NCBI RefSeq assembly: GCF_024448935.1
Contig: NZ_JAMOIE010000006.1
Location: 1-64,000, forward strand
Source of the DNA: Stutzerimonas stutzeri
GTDB lineage: Bacteria; Pseudomonadota; Gammaproteobacteria; Pseudomonadales; Pseudomonadaceae
DNA: 64,000 nt
Direction: 5' to 3'
Position 1 is the first letter of the stretch. Every line of letters begins with the position of its first letter. Shown piece after piece: positions 8,776 through 17,480 of this stretch. Below the pieces are notes generated by a model, which saw nothing but the letters and a program-made list of their open reading frames with translations, was not told the origin of the DNA and did no database searches. A program made the position numbers and the translations under genes.

Positions 8776-8828
8776 ATTCTATCGAGTAGGAGGATTTAGA
8801 ATTTCCTGCTCGATAGAATTTATCTTAT
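8776..8828 (+). terminator. hairpin terminator after the FlhE-like gene
   Basis: Stem ATTCTATCGAG(T)AGGA pairs with TCCT(G)CTCGATAGAAT at 8804-8819. The single T-G pair is a valid wobble on the plus strand. It is followed by a short T-rich stretch. It separates the secreted-protein gene from the duplicated pair. Confidence 0.6.
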
Positions 8829-8841
8829 ACATGAGGCATAT

Positions 8842-9393
8842 ATGAACATATCTTCTATTCAGGGCTTTCTCAATCTGGCTTCTTATAATCAGGCCAATTC
8901 AGCGGCTAATGGTCGATCATTTTCCGAGCCAGGGACCTCGTTGAGCGCGGCTAGGGGGGCAGAGAAGCCCGGCATTCAGGTGACGCTTTCGGAGGGTGCC
9001 CGGCGGTCTGCCTCGGGAGAGCTGCCCGGCTGGGTCAAGGAGAAATCCGAGGACCTGCGCAATAACCCTGACCAAGCTGAAGCAATGAATTTTGTACAGT
9101 CCATGGCTACGATTCCGGGAGGGGCGTTACTATCCTACGGCCCTAATTCGGACGGCTTCAGCGATGTGTATTATGCTGCCACAGGCTTGCCTGTGACGCC
9201 GGAAAACAAAGCCCGGCATGAGGCACTGAGCCAGTCCATTACGGCCAACACCACCGCCATATTTGAGGCGGAGAGAGCGAAAGGGGCTTCAGCTGCAGAT
9301 ATTTTTGAAAAAATGCATGCGTATATGGCGACACAGCCAAGTGATTACCTGGAAGCCATTGAGTGGTATCGCTCCAGTTACGCACGCGGGTAG
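8842..9393 (+). CDS. uncharacterised MNISS protein, first of a tandem duplicate
   Basis: 183 aa, no signal peptide, starting MNISSIQGFLNLASYNQ. Features: a Gly/Ser-rich segment, IQVTLSEGARR (about residues 46-56), GELPGWVKEK, then a predicted helical C-terminal half ending YRSSYARG. Nearly the same protein is encoded 19 nt downstream. The VTLSEGA motif resembles VSLSAEA in the protein at 2373-2900, so the three may be distant relatives. Function unknown. A GAGG motif lies just upstream of the ATG. Confidence 0.75.
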   Translation: MNISSIQGFLNLASYNQANSAANGRSFSEPGTSLSAARGAEKPGIQVTLSEGARRSASGELPGWVKEKSEDLRNNPDQAEAMNFVQSMATIPGGALLSYGPNSDGFSDVYYAATGLPVTPENKARHEALSQSITANTTAIFEAERAKGASAADIFEKMHAYMATQPSDYLEAIEWYRSSYARG

Positions 9394-9412
9394 TTGATCG
9401 GGCGAGGCAATT

Positions 9413-9964
9413 ATGAACATATCTTCTGTCCCAAGCTTGCTCAAGCTGGCTGCTTATAATCAAGTCAATTCAGCGGCTAATGGTCGATCTGTCTCCGAGC
9501 CTGGTACCTCGATGGGGGCGGGTTGGGGGGCGGAGAAACCCGGCATTCAGGTGACGCTTTCGGAGGGTGCCCGGCGGGCTGTCTCGGGAGAGCTACCCGG
9601 CTGGGTCAAGGAGAAAGCCGAAGACCTGCGCAATAACCCTGACCAAACCGAGGCGATGAATTTCGTTGAGTCCATGGCTACGATTGCAGGGGGACCGCTG
9701 ATTTCAAACGGCCCTAATTCGGATGGCATAAATGATGTTTATTATGCTGCCACAGGGCTGCCTGTGACGCCGGCAAGCAAAGCCCGATATGAAGCGTTGA
9801 GCCAGTCCATTACGGCCAACACCACCGCCATATTTGAGGCGGAGCGGGCGAAAGGGGCATCAGCCGCAGATATTTTTGAAAAAATGCATGCATATATGGC
9901 GACCCAGCCAACTGACTATCTGGAAGCCGCAGAATGGTATCGCTCCAGTTACGCACGTGGTTAG
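9413..9964 (+). CDS. uncharacterised MNISS protein, second of a tandem duplicate
   Basis: 183 aa, the same length as the preceding gene and highly similar throughout (I estimate above 80% identity). Differences cluster at the N-terminus (SVPSLLKLA versus SIQGFLNLA) and around the GGPLISNGPNSDGIND region. The ribosome-binding site is GAGG. The 19-nt gap and collinearity show a recent tandem gene duplication, and the pair is probably co-transcribed. Confidence 0.75.
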   Translation: MNISSVPSLLKLAAYNQVNSAANGRSVSEPGTSMGAGWGAEKPGIQVTLSEGARRAVSGELPGWVKEKAEDLRNNPDQTEAMNFVESMATIAGGPLISNGPNSDGINDVYYAATGLPVTPASKARYEALSQSITANTTAIFEAERAKGASAADIFEKMHAYMATQPTDYLEAAEWYRSSYARG

Positions 9965-10415
9965 CTGATTGATCAAAAGGGCGCCTAGGGCGTGCGTAGT
10001 TCTTGTCTTCCCTATGCCTTGTTGATCTGGTCAATATTTTACTGCTCGTTGTAACGTATTGATATCTCTCAATAGGGTGGCCAAATATTCATCCCGATTA
10101 CTCATTGTTGAGTATGGGCATGCAGGGAGCGGCAGCGATGGATCGCATCGAACAACCTATCCAGGTAGGCCTGGCACGCAAGGTATGCCTGTCGCCGTTA
10201 CAGCCCCGTCGTCACCCCACTGAAATTTCCCAAATACTCCCAGCCGCCTCGCGCGCCGGCGACTCACTGCGTGTCGCGCACGCCGTATTCCTTTCTTCTC
10301 GCAGCATCGGCTCGGCCCGTTTAGGGCCGACCGTGCGCCCCATGCAACACCCACCGAGACACACCCGTGTCGGAATGCAATGCCTGCATCCATCATTCAT
10401 ATGGAGATGTACAAC
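9965..10415. other. intergenic region before the IS30-split gene
   Basis: About 450 bp with no supported gene. It includes an AT-rich stretch (10035-10100) where a promoter for the following secreted-protein gene could lie. No element was assigned. Confidence 0.4.
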
Positions 10416-10569
10416 ATGAAAACACGCAAGTCACTGCTCGCTCTGCTCGCCGCCGCAGCTCTGTCCAGCGCAGGAGCGGCCTATGCCGGCCCGCCGGTAG
10501 CGATTACCTTCAAGCATGTTGGTGCTACTGGTACACCTGATGCGGTCTATACCATGCCGGCCGCGAAAA

Positions 10570-11654
10570 CTGAGTGCAACACCTGACCTTTCCGGTACGG
10601 TGCTGCCCCTATGTCCTATTCCGAACTCAGCGCTGAAGAGCGCGCCATCATTCAACTCAGTCAAGCTCAAGGCTTTAGCCTGCGCGGCATTGCTCGCCTG
10701 ATTGACAGGTCGCCCTCGACCATCAGCCGAGAGCTGAAGCGCAATCGAGGCAGCAGTGGTGCTTACTCGGCCCGCTGCGCCCAGCAACAGATGATCATTC
10801 GGCGCCAGGTTTGTCGCCCCAAGCGCAAGCTTGTGCCGGGCAGTGAGCGCTTCGAGCTGGTGGCCCACATGCTGCGTAAGCGTTTGTCTCCCGAGCAGAT
10901 TGCCGGCAAGCTGCGCAGCATGACCATACCCAACCTCAGAGATGCCTACGTCTGTCGCGAGACGATCTATAACGCGATCTATGCCTTGCCGGTCGGCGAG
11001 TTGCGCAAGGAGCTGATCGTCTGCCTGCGCCAAGGCAAGACAACGCGCCGGCCGCGCTCTGGTGGCGTGGATCGGCGCGGCCAGATCCCTGAGATGGTCA
11101 GCATTCATGTGCGCCCGCCAGAGATCGAAGACCGACTGATGCCGGGGCATTGGGAAGGTGACTTGATCAAGGGTAAGGCTAACGCCTCGTCTGTAGGCAC
11201 GTTGGTAGAGCGCACCAGTGGTTACCTGATGCTGGTGAAGATGAATGACGCGACGGCAACCTCGGCGATGGAGGGCTTCAGTGCAGCGCTCAATGGCATG
11301 CCGCTGGCGGTGCGCAAGAGCATGACCTACGACCAGGGCCGAGAAATGGCGCGACATGCGGAAATCACCCAGCAGACCGGGGTGGCCATTTACTTTTGCG
11401 ACCCGCACAGCCCTTGGCAGCGCGGCAGCAACGAAAACATCAACGGCCTGATCCGCCAGTACCTGCCCAAGGGGACTGACTTGTCGGTACACAGCCAAGA
11501 GCAATTGAATGCCATCGCCTTGGAACTGAATATGCGCCCCCGCAAACGCTTCGATTTCAAGTGCCCGATCGAAGTCATGGGCGAGGTGATGCACGAAGCC
11601 ATGGCTATGCGGCATGATGCTCCAGCTTCAATTCAATAACCGTGTTGCACTCAG
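10570..11654. mobile_element. IS30-family insertion sequence
   Basis: About 1.08 kb, bounded by a 13-bp perfect inverted repeat: CTGAGTGCAACAC at 10570-10582 and its complement at 11642-11654. It contains one transposase gene. Exact ends and the 2-3 bp target duplication cannot be fixed from this copy alone. Confidence 0.88.
10611..11639 (+). CDS. IS30-family transposase
   Basis: 342 aa. The N-terminal helix-turn-helix is characteristic (residues about 20-45, GIARLIDRSPSTISRELKRN). The catalytic triad is visible as D184 (HWEGDLIKG), D241 (MTYDQGRE) and E275 (GSNENINGLIRQ). The length is normal for the family and the gene appears intact, so the element may be mobile. Confidence 0.95.
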   Translation: MSYSELSAEERAIIQLSQAQGFSLRGIARLIDRSPSTISRELKRNRGSSGAYSARCAQQQMIIRRQVCRPKRKLVPGSERFELVAHMLRKRLSPEQIAGKLRSMTIPNLRDAYVCRETIYNAIYALPVGELRKELIVCLRQGKTTRRPRSGGVDRRGQIPEMVSIHVRPPEIEDRLMPGHWEGDLIKGKANASSVGTLVERTSGYLMLVKMNDATATSAMEGFSAALNGMPLAVRKSMTYDQGREMARHAEITQQTGVAIYFCDPHSPWQRGSNENINGLIRQYLPKGTDLSVHSQEQLNAIALELNMRPRKRFDFKCPIEVMGEVMHEAMAMRHDAPASIQ

Positions 11655-12010
11655 CGTCTGCAACCGCCCATTATCACGGCCAACGAAACGAGCACTTATG
11701 CCAATGCTTCACCGAAGCCAGCCACTCCGATACAAGCGGGAACAAGTAACAGTTATCAAGTTCAGAGCTTGATATCTCCCGATGCGAACTTCGCCAACGT
11801 CCGTTACAAGATTGGCAGCAAGGAGTGTGTCTTTACCACCACCTACGTCAATATGTTGGTCGGTGGCGGAGTCAAGGTGCCTTCGTGGAACAAGACAGCC
11901 ACGCCCAGTGGGGGTGCCGTTTGTACAGCGAATATTACCTCCACCAATATCGCTACCCATGCTTGGTCGGTTGAATTCACAATGAGATAACCAGCAAAGC
12001 CGCGAGCGTG

Positions 12011-12037
12011 TCCCGGTGATGCTTCGCATCACTGGGA
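12011..12037 (+). terminator. hairpin after the split secreted-protein gene
   Basis: Stem TCCCGGTGATGC and GCATCACTGGGA around a TTC loop. The G-T position is a wobble on the plus strand. It lies between the remnant ending at 11990 and the next gene at 12081. No strong U-tract. Confidence 0.5.
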
Positions 12038-12080
12038 ACCTCTGCAGCATCGATAACTTTGGCAAAAACAAGGAAGACTC

Positions 12081-12524
12081 ATGAAAAAGCTACTTGCACT
12101 CTTTCTCATTCTGGCCTCGTCGTACAGCTACGCAATCGATGCGACTATCACTAAGACGGTCAAGCCCGACAACATCATCGTGGTCAACAACGGCACCGGC
12201 CTGGCCCAGTTTGGCCTGCTCAGTACCGACTTCCCCAGTGGCACGGGGAGTTTGACCAAGACACTGCAGGGTATCGATTGGAGCACGACCAACTATCCAA
12301 ACAATACGGGCGAAACCGTCGAGCTGTGCTACTACCGCCCCTATAACAGCACGCCTGTGAGTTGTACGGCTATATTGCCAAACTCCTCCGGCACGCTGAC
12401 CACCTACAATGGCCAGAGTTTCGGCAATGGTGCCAAGGTTATAATCCGGCACCGGGTACAAGGTGGCCAGCAGCCGGGCTATCCTGCCGGAAACGACACA
12501 GTGACCTTCCGCTACAGTTACTGA
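12081..12524 (+). CDS. FlhE-like secreted protein
   Basis: 147 aa with a signal peptide (MKKLLALFLILASSYSYA). The mature part shows the same arrangement as the protein at 8338: LQGIDWSTTN strand, VELCYYRP, a second Cys in PVSCTAIL, a central IIRHRV strand, and a terminal DTVTFRYSY strand. I read it as a divergent FlhE-fold protein. The start follows AGGAAG. It precedes the large repeat protein gene by 195 bp. Confidence 0.65.
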   Translation: MKKLLALFLILASSYSYAIDATITKTVKPDNIIVVNNGTGLAQFGLLSTDFPSGTGSLTKTLQGIDWSTTNYPNNTGETVELCYYRPYNSTPVSCTAILPNSSGTLTTYNGQSFGNGAKVIIRHRVQGGQQPGYPAGNDTVTFRYSY

Positions 12525-12719
12525 CAACAGGCTCGGGGCGCCTAAGGGTTTATTGCCCGTGCGGCGCCCATCTACCTCACGGGAAATATGATTTTTCTTG
12601 TGCTTAGAACTTTGCGCAGCATGCGGTGGCTAAAGCTTTTCGCTATGCAGCCGTTAACTTTGTAGAATATGAGTCTGAATGGAGCCAAGCCGCAGCTGCA
12701 TGCGCGTGGAGAAACAGTC

Positions 12720-15140
12720 ATGGTCGGTATCACTACCTACACATCCCTCCCCAGTAGCCGCCTGGCTGGCAGTGCCACTGGTGCTGCGGGCCAAACCCAG
12801 GATGTTTCCGCCGACGGCAAGACCAGTACCACGCCCCCCGCAGGCAGCACCAGCACGGTCTCCAACCTGGCTCGCCAATTGGGTGAGGCGGCTGCGCATG
12901 CTGAGGCTCGTGATGCCAGCCTCAGCCGTAAGGAGCTGGGCCAGAAGGCTACGGCACAGCTTGATCAGATCACTGGCTACGATTACTACCTGAATCAGGA
13001 GCGGCACGATGCTGAGGTGCCCAATACCGACGACCCTGAGCTGCTGGCCCGTGCCAAACAAGCTACCAGCTTCGTCAACGGTTCAGGTAGCAATCCCTTC
13101 AAGGGGATGTCCCGCGATCAATTGGCACTGATTGCCTATGATGACAGCGGCAGCTTCACTGTTAACGAGCGGCGGGCCGCATGGTCAGAGGCATACAGCC
13201 AAGAGGAAGCATGGCGTCAGAAGGTTGTAGCCCAGGCGATGGACGAGTACAACCGAACCGGCAAGATGACCAATTTCTTCAAAGAAGTGCTTGCCTACTA
13301 CAATGAGCTGCCCGCCATCGAGCAGGCGCAGTACCCGGACGACTATGCTTCTCGTCTGCAAGAGCTGATCGACCTCGACTTCAACTACATGACTCATCGG
13401 GCCGAGGGCAAGGGCAGTAGTCCTGCCAATCTGATCGACCAGTTGTTCGCGTCAGCGCCTCACGCTGGCAAAGAGGAGGTTAGCGCCTCTTCATCCACGG
13501 CATCGCAATCCATCTCCGCTGCGCAGTCCGCCAGCGCGGCCAACACCACGGCATCGACAGCCGGCCCCGCCAGTAATGGCTACGATCTCATGGTTTCCCG
13601 CCTGTTCGGCGGGAAAGAGCCTGCGGTAGCCAACGGCGCCCAAGGCATGAGTGCCAACAACATCGGTCGCAGCGCTTACGACTTCCTCACCTACGAAGAT
13701 CGTGCCTTGCTGTCGGACATGTACGCTTATGCGCAGGACGAAGGCGCCGATCTGACCTATGTGGATCGCCTGGCCGAAGAGCTTGGCGACTACCGTCAGC
13801 ACGACAATGGGCGGTTGCGCTCGAACTTCAATAACGGTCACAACTACGACGCCCAAGGGCACCAACTCACGGTCAGCTTCAACGATAAGGACACTGCCAC
13901 CGCTTCAAGCATCCTGAATGGATCGGCGATCGGCAGTACTCGTATTGATCAGGGCTTCTTGCGCCATATCCTCGATCCAGGCTATGGCGCGTTGAGCAAT
14001 ACCAGCGACCTGGGTTTCCTCGAACAGATGGTGACGAAGTTTTCCGCCGAAGGCGCGACACACTCTTCGCTCGGTAGCCAATACGCTACCTATACCCCGG
14101 TCATCAGCATCAAGGACAACATCGTCCTGAACGCCTCCGAGGACGTGAAGCTCAAGCCCTTCGAGCCGGATATTACCAATGTCAACGGCGTCTGGACGGT
14201 AACCGAGAAGGGGGCTGCGGCGGGTATCACACTGGACGACGTGATCGGCAAGTCTGGGCGCATGGCTACTGCTTCAACTGGCCAGGAGCAGAATCGCTAC
14301 GTCCTGGATGCTTTTTTCAAGAAAGATAATGTAAGTGGGACGGCAATACTGCTTTCTCGCCTTTTTAATTCGGATGGCTCTGTGGAGCCAAGAGTTGAAA
14401 CCACGACGACCACAAGCAACACTTCAGCCAGTGTCTATAGCTTTCTTACGAAAAGCGATAGAGAAATGTTGGCAACCGTTTATGAATATGCAAGTGCTAA
14501 CGGACTAGATCCGCTCAAGGTCGATGGCTTAGCTTTTGACTTGGGGGTCTACCGAAGGGCTGGCCCTGGAGGGCCGCTGGACAATGTGGGAAAGGCATAT
14601 GATCTTCAGGGCAACCCCTTCATTGCTGAGTTCAATGCAGAGGATGAGGCCGTTGCGCAGAGAGTACTGACCAGCAAGGCAATGGGCGATACCTTGATTG
14701 ACCGTGGCTTTTTGGAAGCTGTATTCACGCCAACCCGGATGTCTGTACACGCATCGGATTTCTCGTTTCTGGAAGACGTCGTCTACGCCTTCTCGGCATC
14801 AGGCTCTGATGGCGCTACGAACCCTGATGCCAAACCGGTAGTCCGATACAGAGCAGAGGATTTTCCACCTCTCAACCTGGATGATCAGACTGTAGACTCA
14901 GGCAGCAAGATAATGCTGTCCCGGCTATTGGAGAAAGACCTTGCAGGCACTATTGATGCTCTGGGCATGTTATCCGGCAATGAGCATATAACCAGGCTTC
15001 TGGACTTGCTAAGCGATAATGATAAAGACATGCTTAGTAAATTTTATGCGAGCGCGCAGATTAGGAATGAAGATCTCTCGAAGATCGATGATATGGCGAT
15101 TATGCTTGGAAGCTATCGAATTATTGGTCAGCGTATATAA
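12720..15140 (+). CDS. large uncharacterised protein with three internal repeats
   Basis: 806 aa from ATG 12720, which follows GTGGAGAA; an upstream in-frame ATG at 12669 lacks a site. No signal peptide. The N-terminal domain (residues about 45-235) is helical and acidic, ending in a Ser/Ala linker (about 252-287). Then come two full repeats and a partial one, about residues 288-445, 543-693 and 732-803. Each carries (V/L/M)SRL(F/L), a (S)FL-D-xxLL/ML segment with YA/YAxxxG, a VDxLAxxLGxYR motif and, in the full copies, IDxGFL plus a FLExxV..FSA segment. The last third is AT-richer. Function unknown. Confidence 0.75.
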   Translation: MVGITTYTSLPSSRLAGSATGAAGQTQDVSADGKTSTTPPAGSTSTVSNLARQLGEAAAHAEARDASLSRKELGQKATAQLDQITGYDYYLNQERHDAEVPNTDDPELLARAKQATSFVNGSGSNPFKGMSRDQLALIAYDDSGSFTVNERRAAWSEAYSQEEAWRQKVVAQAMDEYNRTGKMTNFFKEVLAYYNELPAIEQAQYPDDYASRLQELIDLDFNYMTHRAEGKGSSPANLIDQLFASAPHAGKEEVSASSSTASQSISAAQSASAANTTASTAGPASNGYDLMVSRLFGGKEPAVANGAQGMSANNIGRSAYDFLTYEDRALLSDMYAYAQDEGADLTYVDRLAEELGDYRQHDNGRLRSNFNNGHNYDAQGHQLTVSFNDKDTATASSILNGSAIGSTRIDQGFLRHILDPGYGALSNTSDLGFLEQMVTKFSAEGATHSSLGSQYATYTPVISIKDNIVLNASEDVKLKPFEPDITNVNGVWTVTEKGAAAGITLDDVIGKSGRMATASTGQEQNRYVLDAFFKKDNVSGTAILLSRLFNSDGSVEPRVETTTTTSNTSASVYSFLTKSDREMLATVYEYASANGLDPLKVDGLAFDLGVYRRAGPGGPLDNVGKAYDLQGNPFIAEFNAEDEAVAQRVLTSKAMGDTLIDRGFLEAVFTPTRMSVHASDFSFLEDVVYAFSASGSDGATNPDAKPVVRYRAEDFPPLNLDDQTVDSGSKIMLSRLLEKDLAGTIDALGMLSGNEHITRLLDLLSDNDKDMLSKFYASAQIRNEDLSKIDDMAIMLGSYRIIGQRI

Positions 15141-15284
15141 GCACGATGAGGCAAAGGCATAGGGCCTCGTGTTGGCGGGCGGATTTGGCATCGCGCAAGA
15201 AACCTGTACCGGTTGCAGCCGCGTGGTCGCCAAGGCAGGAAGCAGGCCAAAAAAAAACAGGCGCTCCGCTCTTATTGTCGTGGG

Positions 15285-17174
15285 TTATTCGCTGCGAGTG
15301 GCATCGTCCGATAATGGCGAGAGATAAGGGTTGTTCGGAGGCATTTCCGAAAACAACAGGCGAGCGTCATCGAGAAGGTAGCCATGCAGGCGTCGCGATT
15401 TGCGCGGCCCGGTGACTTCGCAGGTCCAGATGTTCAGACCGCTGGCCTGCTTGCGATGCAGTTGCAGCTTCTCGAAGCGCTTCTGTATCCACTGCCAGTC
15501 CTGCACCTTGTCCTGCTTGGCGAGCGCCGAGATACCGGGGTATTCCTGGGCGTAGCGCTGGAACAAACCAGGGCTGACCAGATAAACCGTGTCCGCCACG
15601 GTATGCACGAGCGCCTTGGCATCGTTGATGATGAGGCGACGGGACTGGATGCCGTCGCGAAGCCAGGCGATGAAATGCTCGCTGGACGGTTCCGCACAGT
15701 CAGGGATTTCGGCTACCTTCTTCAGCGAGCTGACGGCGGCATTCATGGGTGGCTCGGTGAAAGACGTCGATCCGCCGCTGCCGTCCTGAACAGGCTGCTC
15801 TCGCTCCCCACTGCTTTCCTGCGCAGTCTCCTCGAACAGGGACAGCAGCTCGTCCATCGCATTTGCGGTGGTTTCTCCCGTGGGCTGGTGTAAAGCACTG
15901 TCGGTTGATACGAGCTTGGACGGTAGCTGTCCGGCGACATCGGAAGCGTTGCCGGCGTTAGTTGTAATGCTGTCTGCGACTTCATCCGTGCTGGTTGCTG
16001 GCTGTTCCGTGGCGTCGGTCTCGGAGGCCATCTCCACCGTCACAGTTCCGGCGAAGGGCTCGGGGCGCTCGTCCGGCTGCCAGATCAGTGCAGGCGACAT
16101 CCGCAGCAGCGTAAAGCTGTGCGACCAGCCGCCCTCACTGCTGACCGTTGCGCGCCAGATGGCCTTGCCGTCCGGCGTCGGCTGCAGCATGCCGTGATCC
16201 TGCAACACGTTGAAGACGGCCGTGTTGTTCGAGGGGATGCCGTCGATACCCTGCGACAGAAGGTGTGCGCGCAGCTTGTCCGAGACGGTCTTGCTCACCA
16301 GCCACAAGGCATCCTGTGTCAGCCAGCCATCCGATGCCTGGGGCTGGTTCAGCTTCAACTCTTCCTTCAGAAGATAGCGAAGGCCATTGATGAGCTTGCG
16401 TTGCAGAGCATGCTTGGGCGCAGCCATGGCGCGGCTAGGATCGCCCCCCAGCTCCTGGGCCACCGATGCGCGGTCGGCCTGGACGACGAGTTCGCCCAGC
16501 ACGCCGGCGTGCTCGTACTGGCCAGCCAGTACATAGAGCAGTGCTGCCCAAAGCGCGGGGTAGCCACTGAGCCAGTCGAGGATGCCGGCATCGAGCAACC
16601 GATGGTAGAGCAAGCCGGTGGCTGCGCCATGCAGGCGATACTCGCGATCATCGCGGTAGCGGAAGCGATAGGGATGCCTCAGCGGGCCGTGCCAGGGGTG
16701 CCAGACGCTGCCATCCTCATGCTCGACATGCAGGTCGACGGCGATCTTGCCAATGTCATGCAGCAATGCGGCATAGGCCGTCGCGGCCGTCCAGGCCTCT
16801 GCCTGCGCGGCCTGGTCTTCCGGTGTTGCGCCGGCCGGCAGCAGATGCGACTGCCGCAATTTGAGCGCGAAGGCGACGATCTCCAGCCCATGGTCGAGCA
16901 TGCCACCGAGGTAAGCGTGGTGGTGGCTTTCCGATGCCGGGAACTGCTGTACCAGCTCGGCATAACGCTCCAGCGGCGCGCGGTACAACGCCGCGAACTG
17001 CTTGCGCGAGAGTGAGGTGCGCTGCCAGATGTGTTCCAGTAGTTTCTGCCGACGGGGCGTGGCAAGCAAGGACGCGGCCGGTTCCGGCCGCGTCAGCCCT
17101 TTGGAAAGACCGGCAGATACTGGTGACGGCGCAGCAGGAACCAAGATCCGTTTTCGCTGGAATAAAGAAAGCAT
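15285..17174 (-). CDS. traI: MOBH-family conjugative relaxase (TraI)
   Basis: 629 aa, the DNA-nicking relaxase of PAGI-2/ICEclc-type elements. It starts transfer by cleaving oriT. The TraI_2-type N-terminal domain has a histidine cluster H84-H86 followed by GGMLDHGLE, then the HD motif H139-D140 (LLHDIGK) expected of metal-dependent MOBH enzymes. A low-complexity acidic linker (about 370-480) leads to a C-terminal domain (about 500-620). Start ATG 17174 follows CCAGGACA. The downstream region ends in an A-run (T-run on this strand) at about 15250-15260 that may aid termination. Confidence 0.93.
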   Translation of the reverse strand: MLSLFQRKRILVPAAPSPVSAGLSKGLTRPEPAASLLATPRRQKLLEHIWQRTSLSRKQFAALYRAPLERYAELVQQFPASESHHHAYLGGMLDHGLEIVAFALKLRQSHLLPAGATPEDQAAQAEAWTAATAYAALLHDIGKIAVDLHVEHEDGSVWHPWHGPLRHPYRFRYRDDREYRLHGAATGLLYHRLLDAGILDWLSGYPALWAALLYVLAGQYEHAGVLGELVVQADRASVAQELGGDPSRAMAAPKHALQRKLINGLRYLLKEELKLNQPQASDGWLTQDALWLVSKTVSDKLRAHLLSQGIDGIPSNNTAVFNVLQDHGMLQPTPDGKAIWRATVSSEGGWSHSFTLLRMSPALIWQPDERPEPFAGTVTVEMASETDATEQPATSTDEVADSITTNAGNASDVAGQLPSKLVSTDSALHQPTGETTANAMDELLSLFEETAQESSGEREQPVQDGSGGSTSFTEPPMNAAVSSLKKVAEIPDCAEPSSEHFIAWLRDGIQSRRLIINDAKALVHTVADTVYLVSPGLFQRYAQEYPGISALAKQDKVQDWQWIQKRFEKLQLHRKQASGLNIWTCEVTGPRKSRRLHGYLLDDARLLFSEMPPNNPYLSPLSDDATRSE

Positions 17175-17424
17175 GCGAGTGTCCTGGTGATGAGATGGTC
17201 AGGGCCTTTTCGCCTTTTCAGGTAGGGCCTTTCCCCTTGCACCCCATTCCCTTCCCGCCTTTCAGCCCTTCGGCCTTTAACAGCCTTTTGGTATAGAGCG
17301 GCGGATATTGATCGTCCATCGTCAATGCGGGGTGTGGCGAAGCCGGTTTGATACGAGAAGGCTGGCTGTTCTCGCTCTACGATGGGCCACCATTGGATTC
17401 GGAGGGACACCATGAACCCTTACA
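17175..17424. other. relaxase upstream region, possible oriT
   Basis: No gene. The region is pyrimidine-rich on the plus strand near 17210-17290. It contains a small hairpin (GAGAA...TTCTC, about 17359-17375) and lies directly before the MOBH relaxase, where related ICEs can carry oriT. No nic site was identified. Confidence 0.3.
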
Positions 17425-17453
17425 TTGACAACGTAAGGATAATTCCTTACAAT
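17425..17453 (+). promoter_or_regulatory. sigma-70 promoter of prlF-yhaV with palindromic spacer
   Basis: -35 TTGACA at 17425-17430 and -10 TACAAT at 17448-17453, with 17 bp between. The spacer and first bases of the -10 form the palindrome GTAAGGA-TAAT-TCCTTAC at 17433-17450, well placed as an autoregulatory operator for the PrlF antitoxin. The promoter lies downstream of the ATG at 17412, which excludes that codon as the start. Confidence 0.8.
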
Positions 17454-17480
17454 GACGGCATCTCTATTGGGAGAGTTGCC

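Larger units (their letters stand above)
10416..11990 (+). pseudogene. secreted-protein gene split by an IS30 element
   Basis: The 5' part encodes MKTRKSLLALLAAAALSSAG..., a clear signal peptide, after a GGAG site. It runs into the IS at about 10570, where TGA 10584-10586 stops it. The 3' part resumes after 11654 in the same register (RLQPPIITANETSTYA...) and ends with SVEFTMR and TAA at 11988-11990. The pieces add up to about 160 aa. The mature protein has three or four Cys and a beta-rich look, similar in size to its FlhE-like neighbours, but I cannot place it in that family. The insertion plus any target duplication is a multiple of three, yet the IS brings in-frame stops. Confidence 0.75.

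Noticed and set aside
16119-17015. 298-aa plus-strand frame inside the relaxase gene
   Set aside because: It lies fully antisense to the HHH/HD-containing relaxase and has Arg/His/Gln-rich shadow composition.
17397-17480. Upstream ATG at 17412 as start of the PrlF antitoxin
   Set aside because: It lies upstream of the -35 and -10 boxes, so it is not on the transcript; ATG 17481 has a ribosome-binding site.
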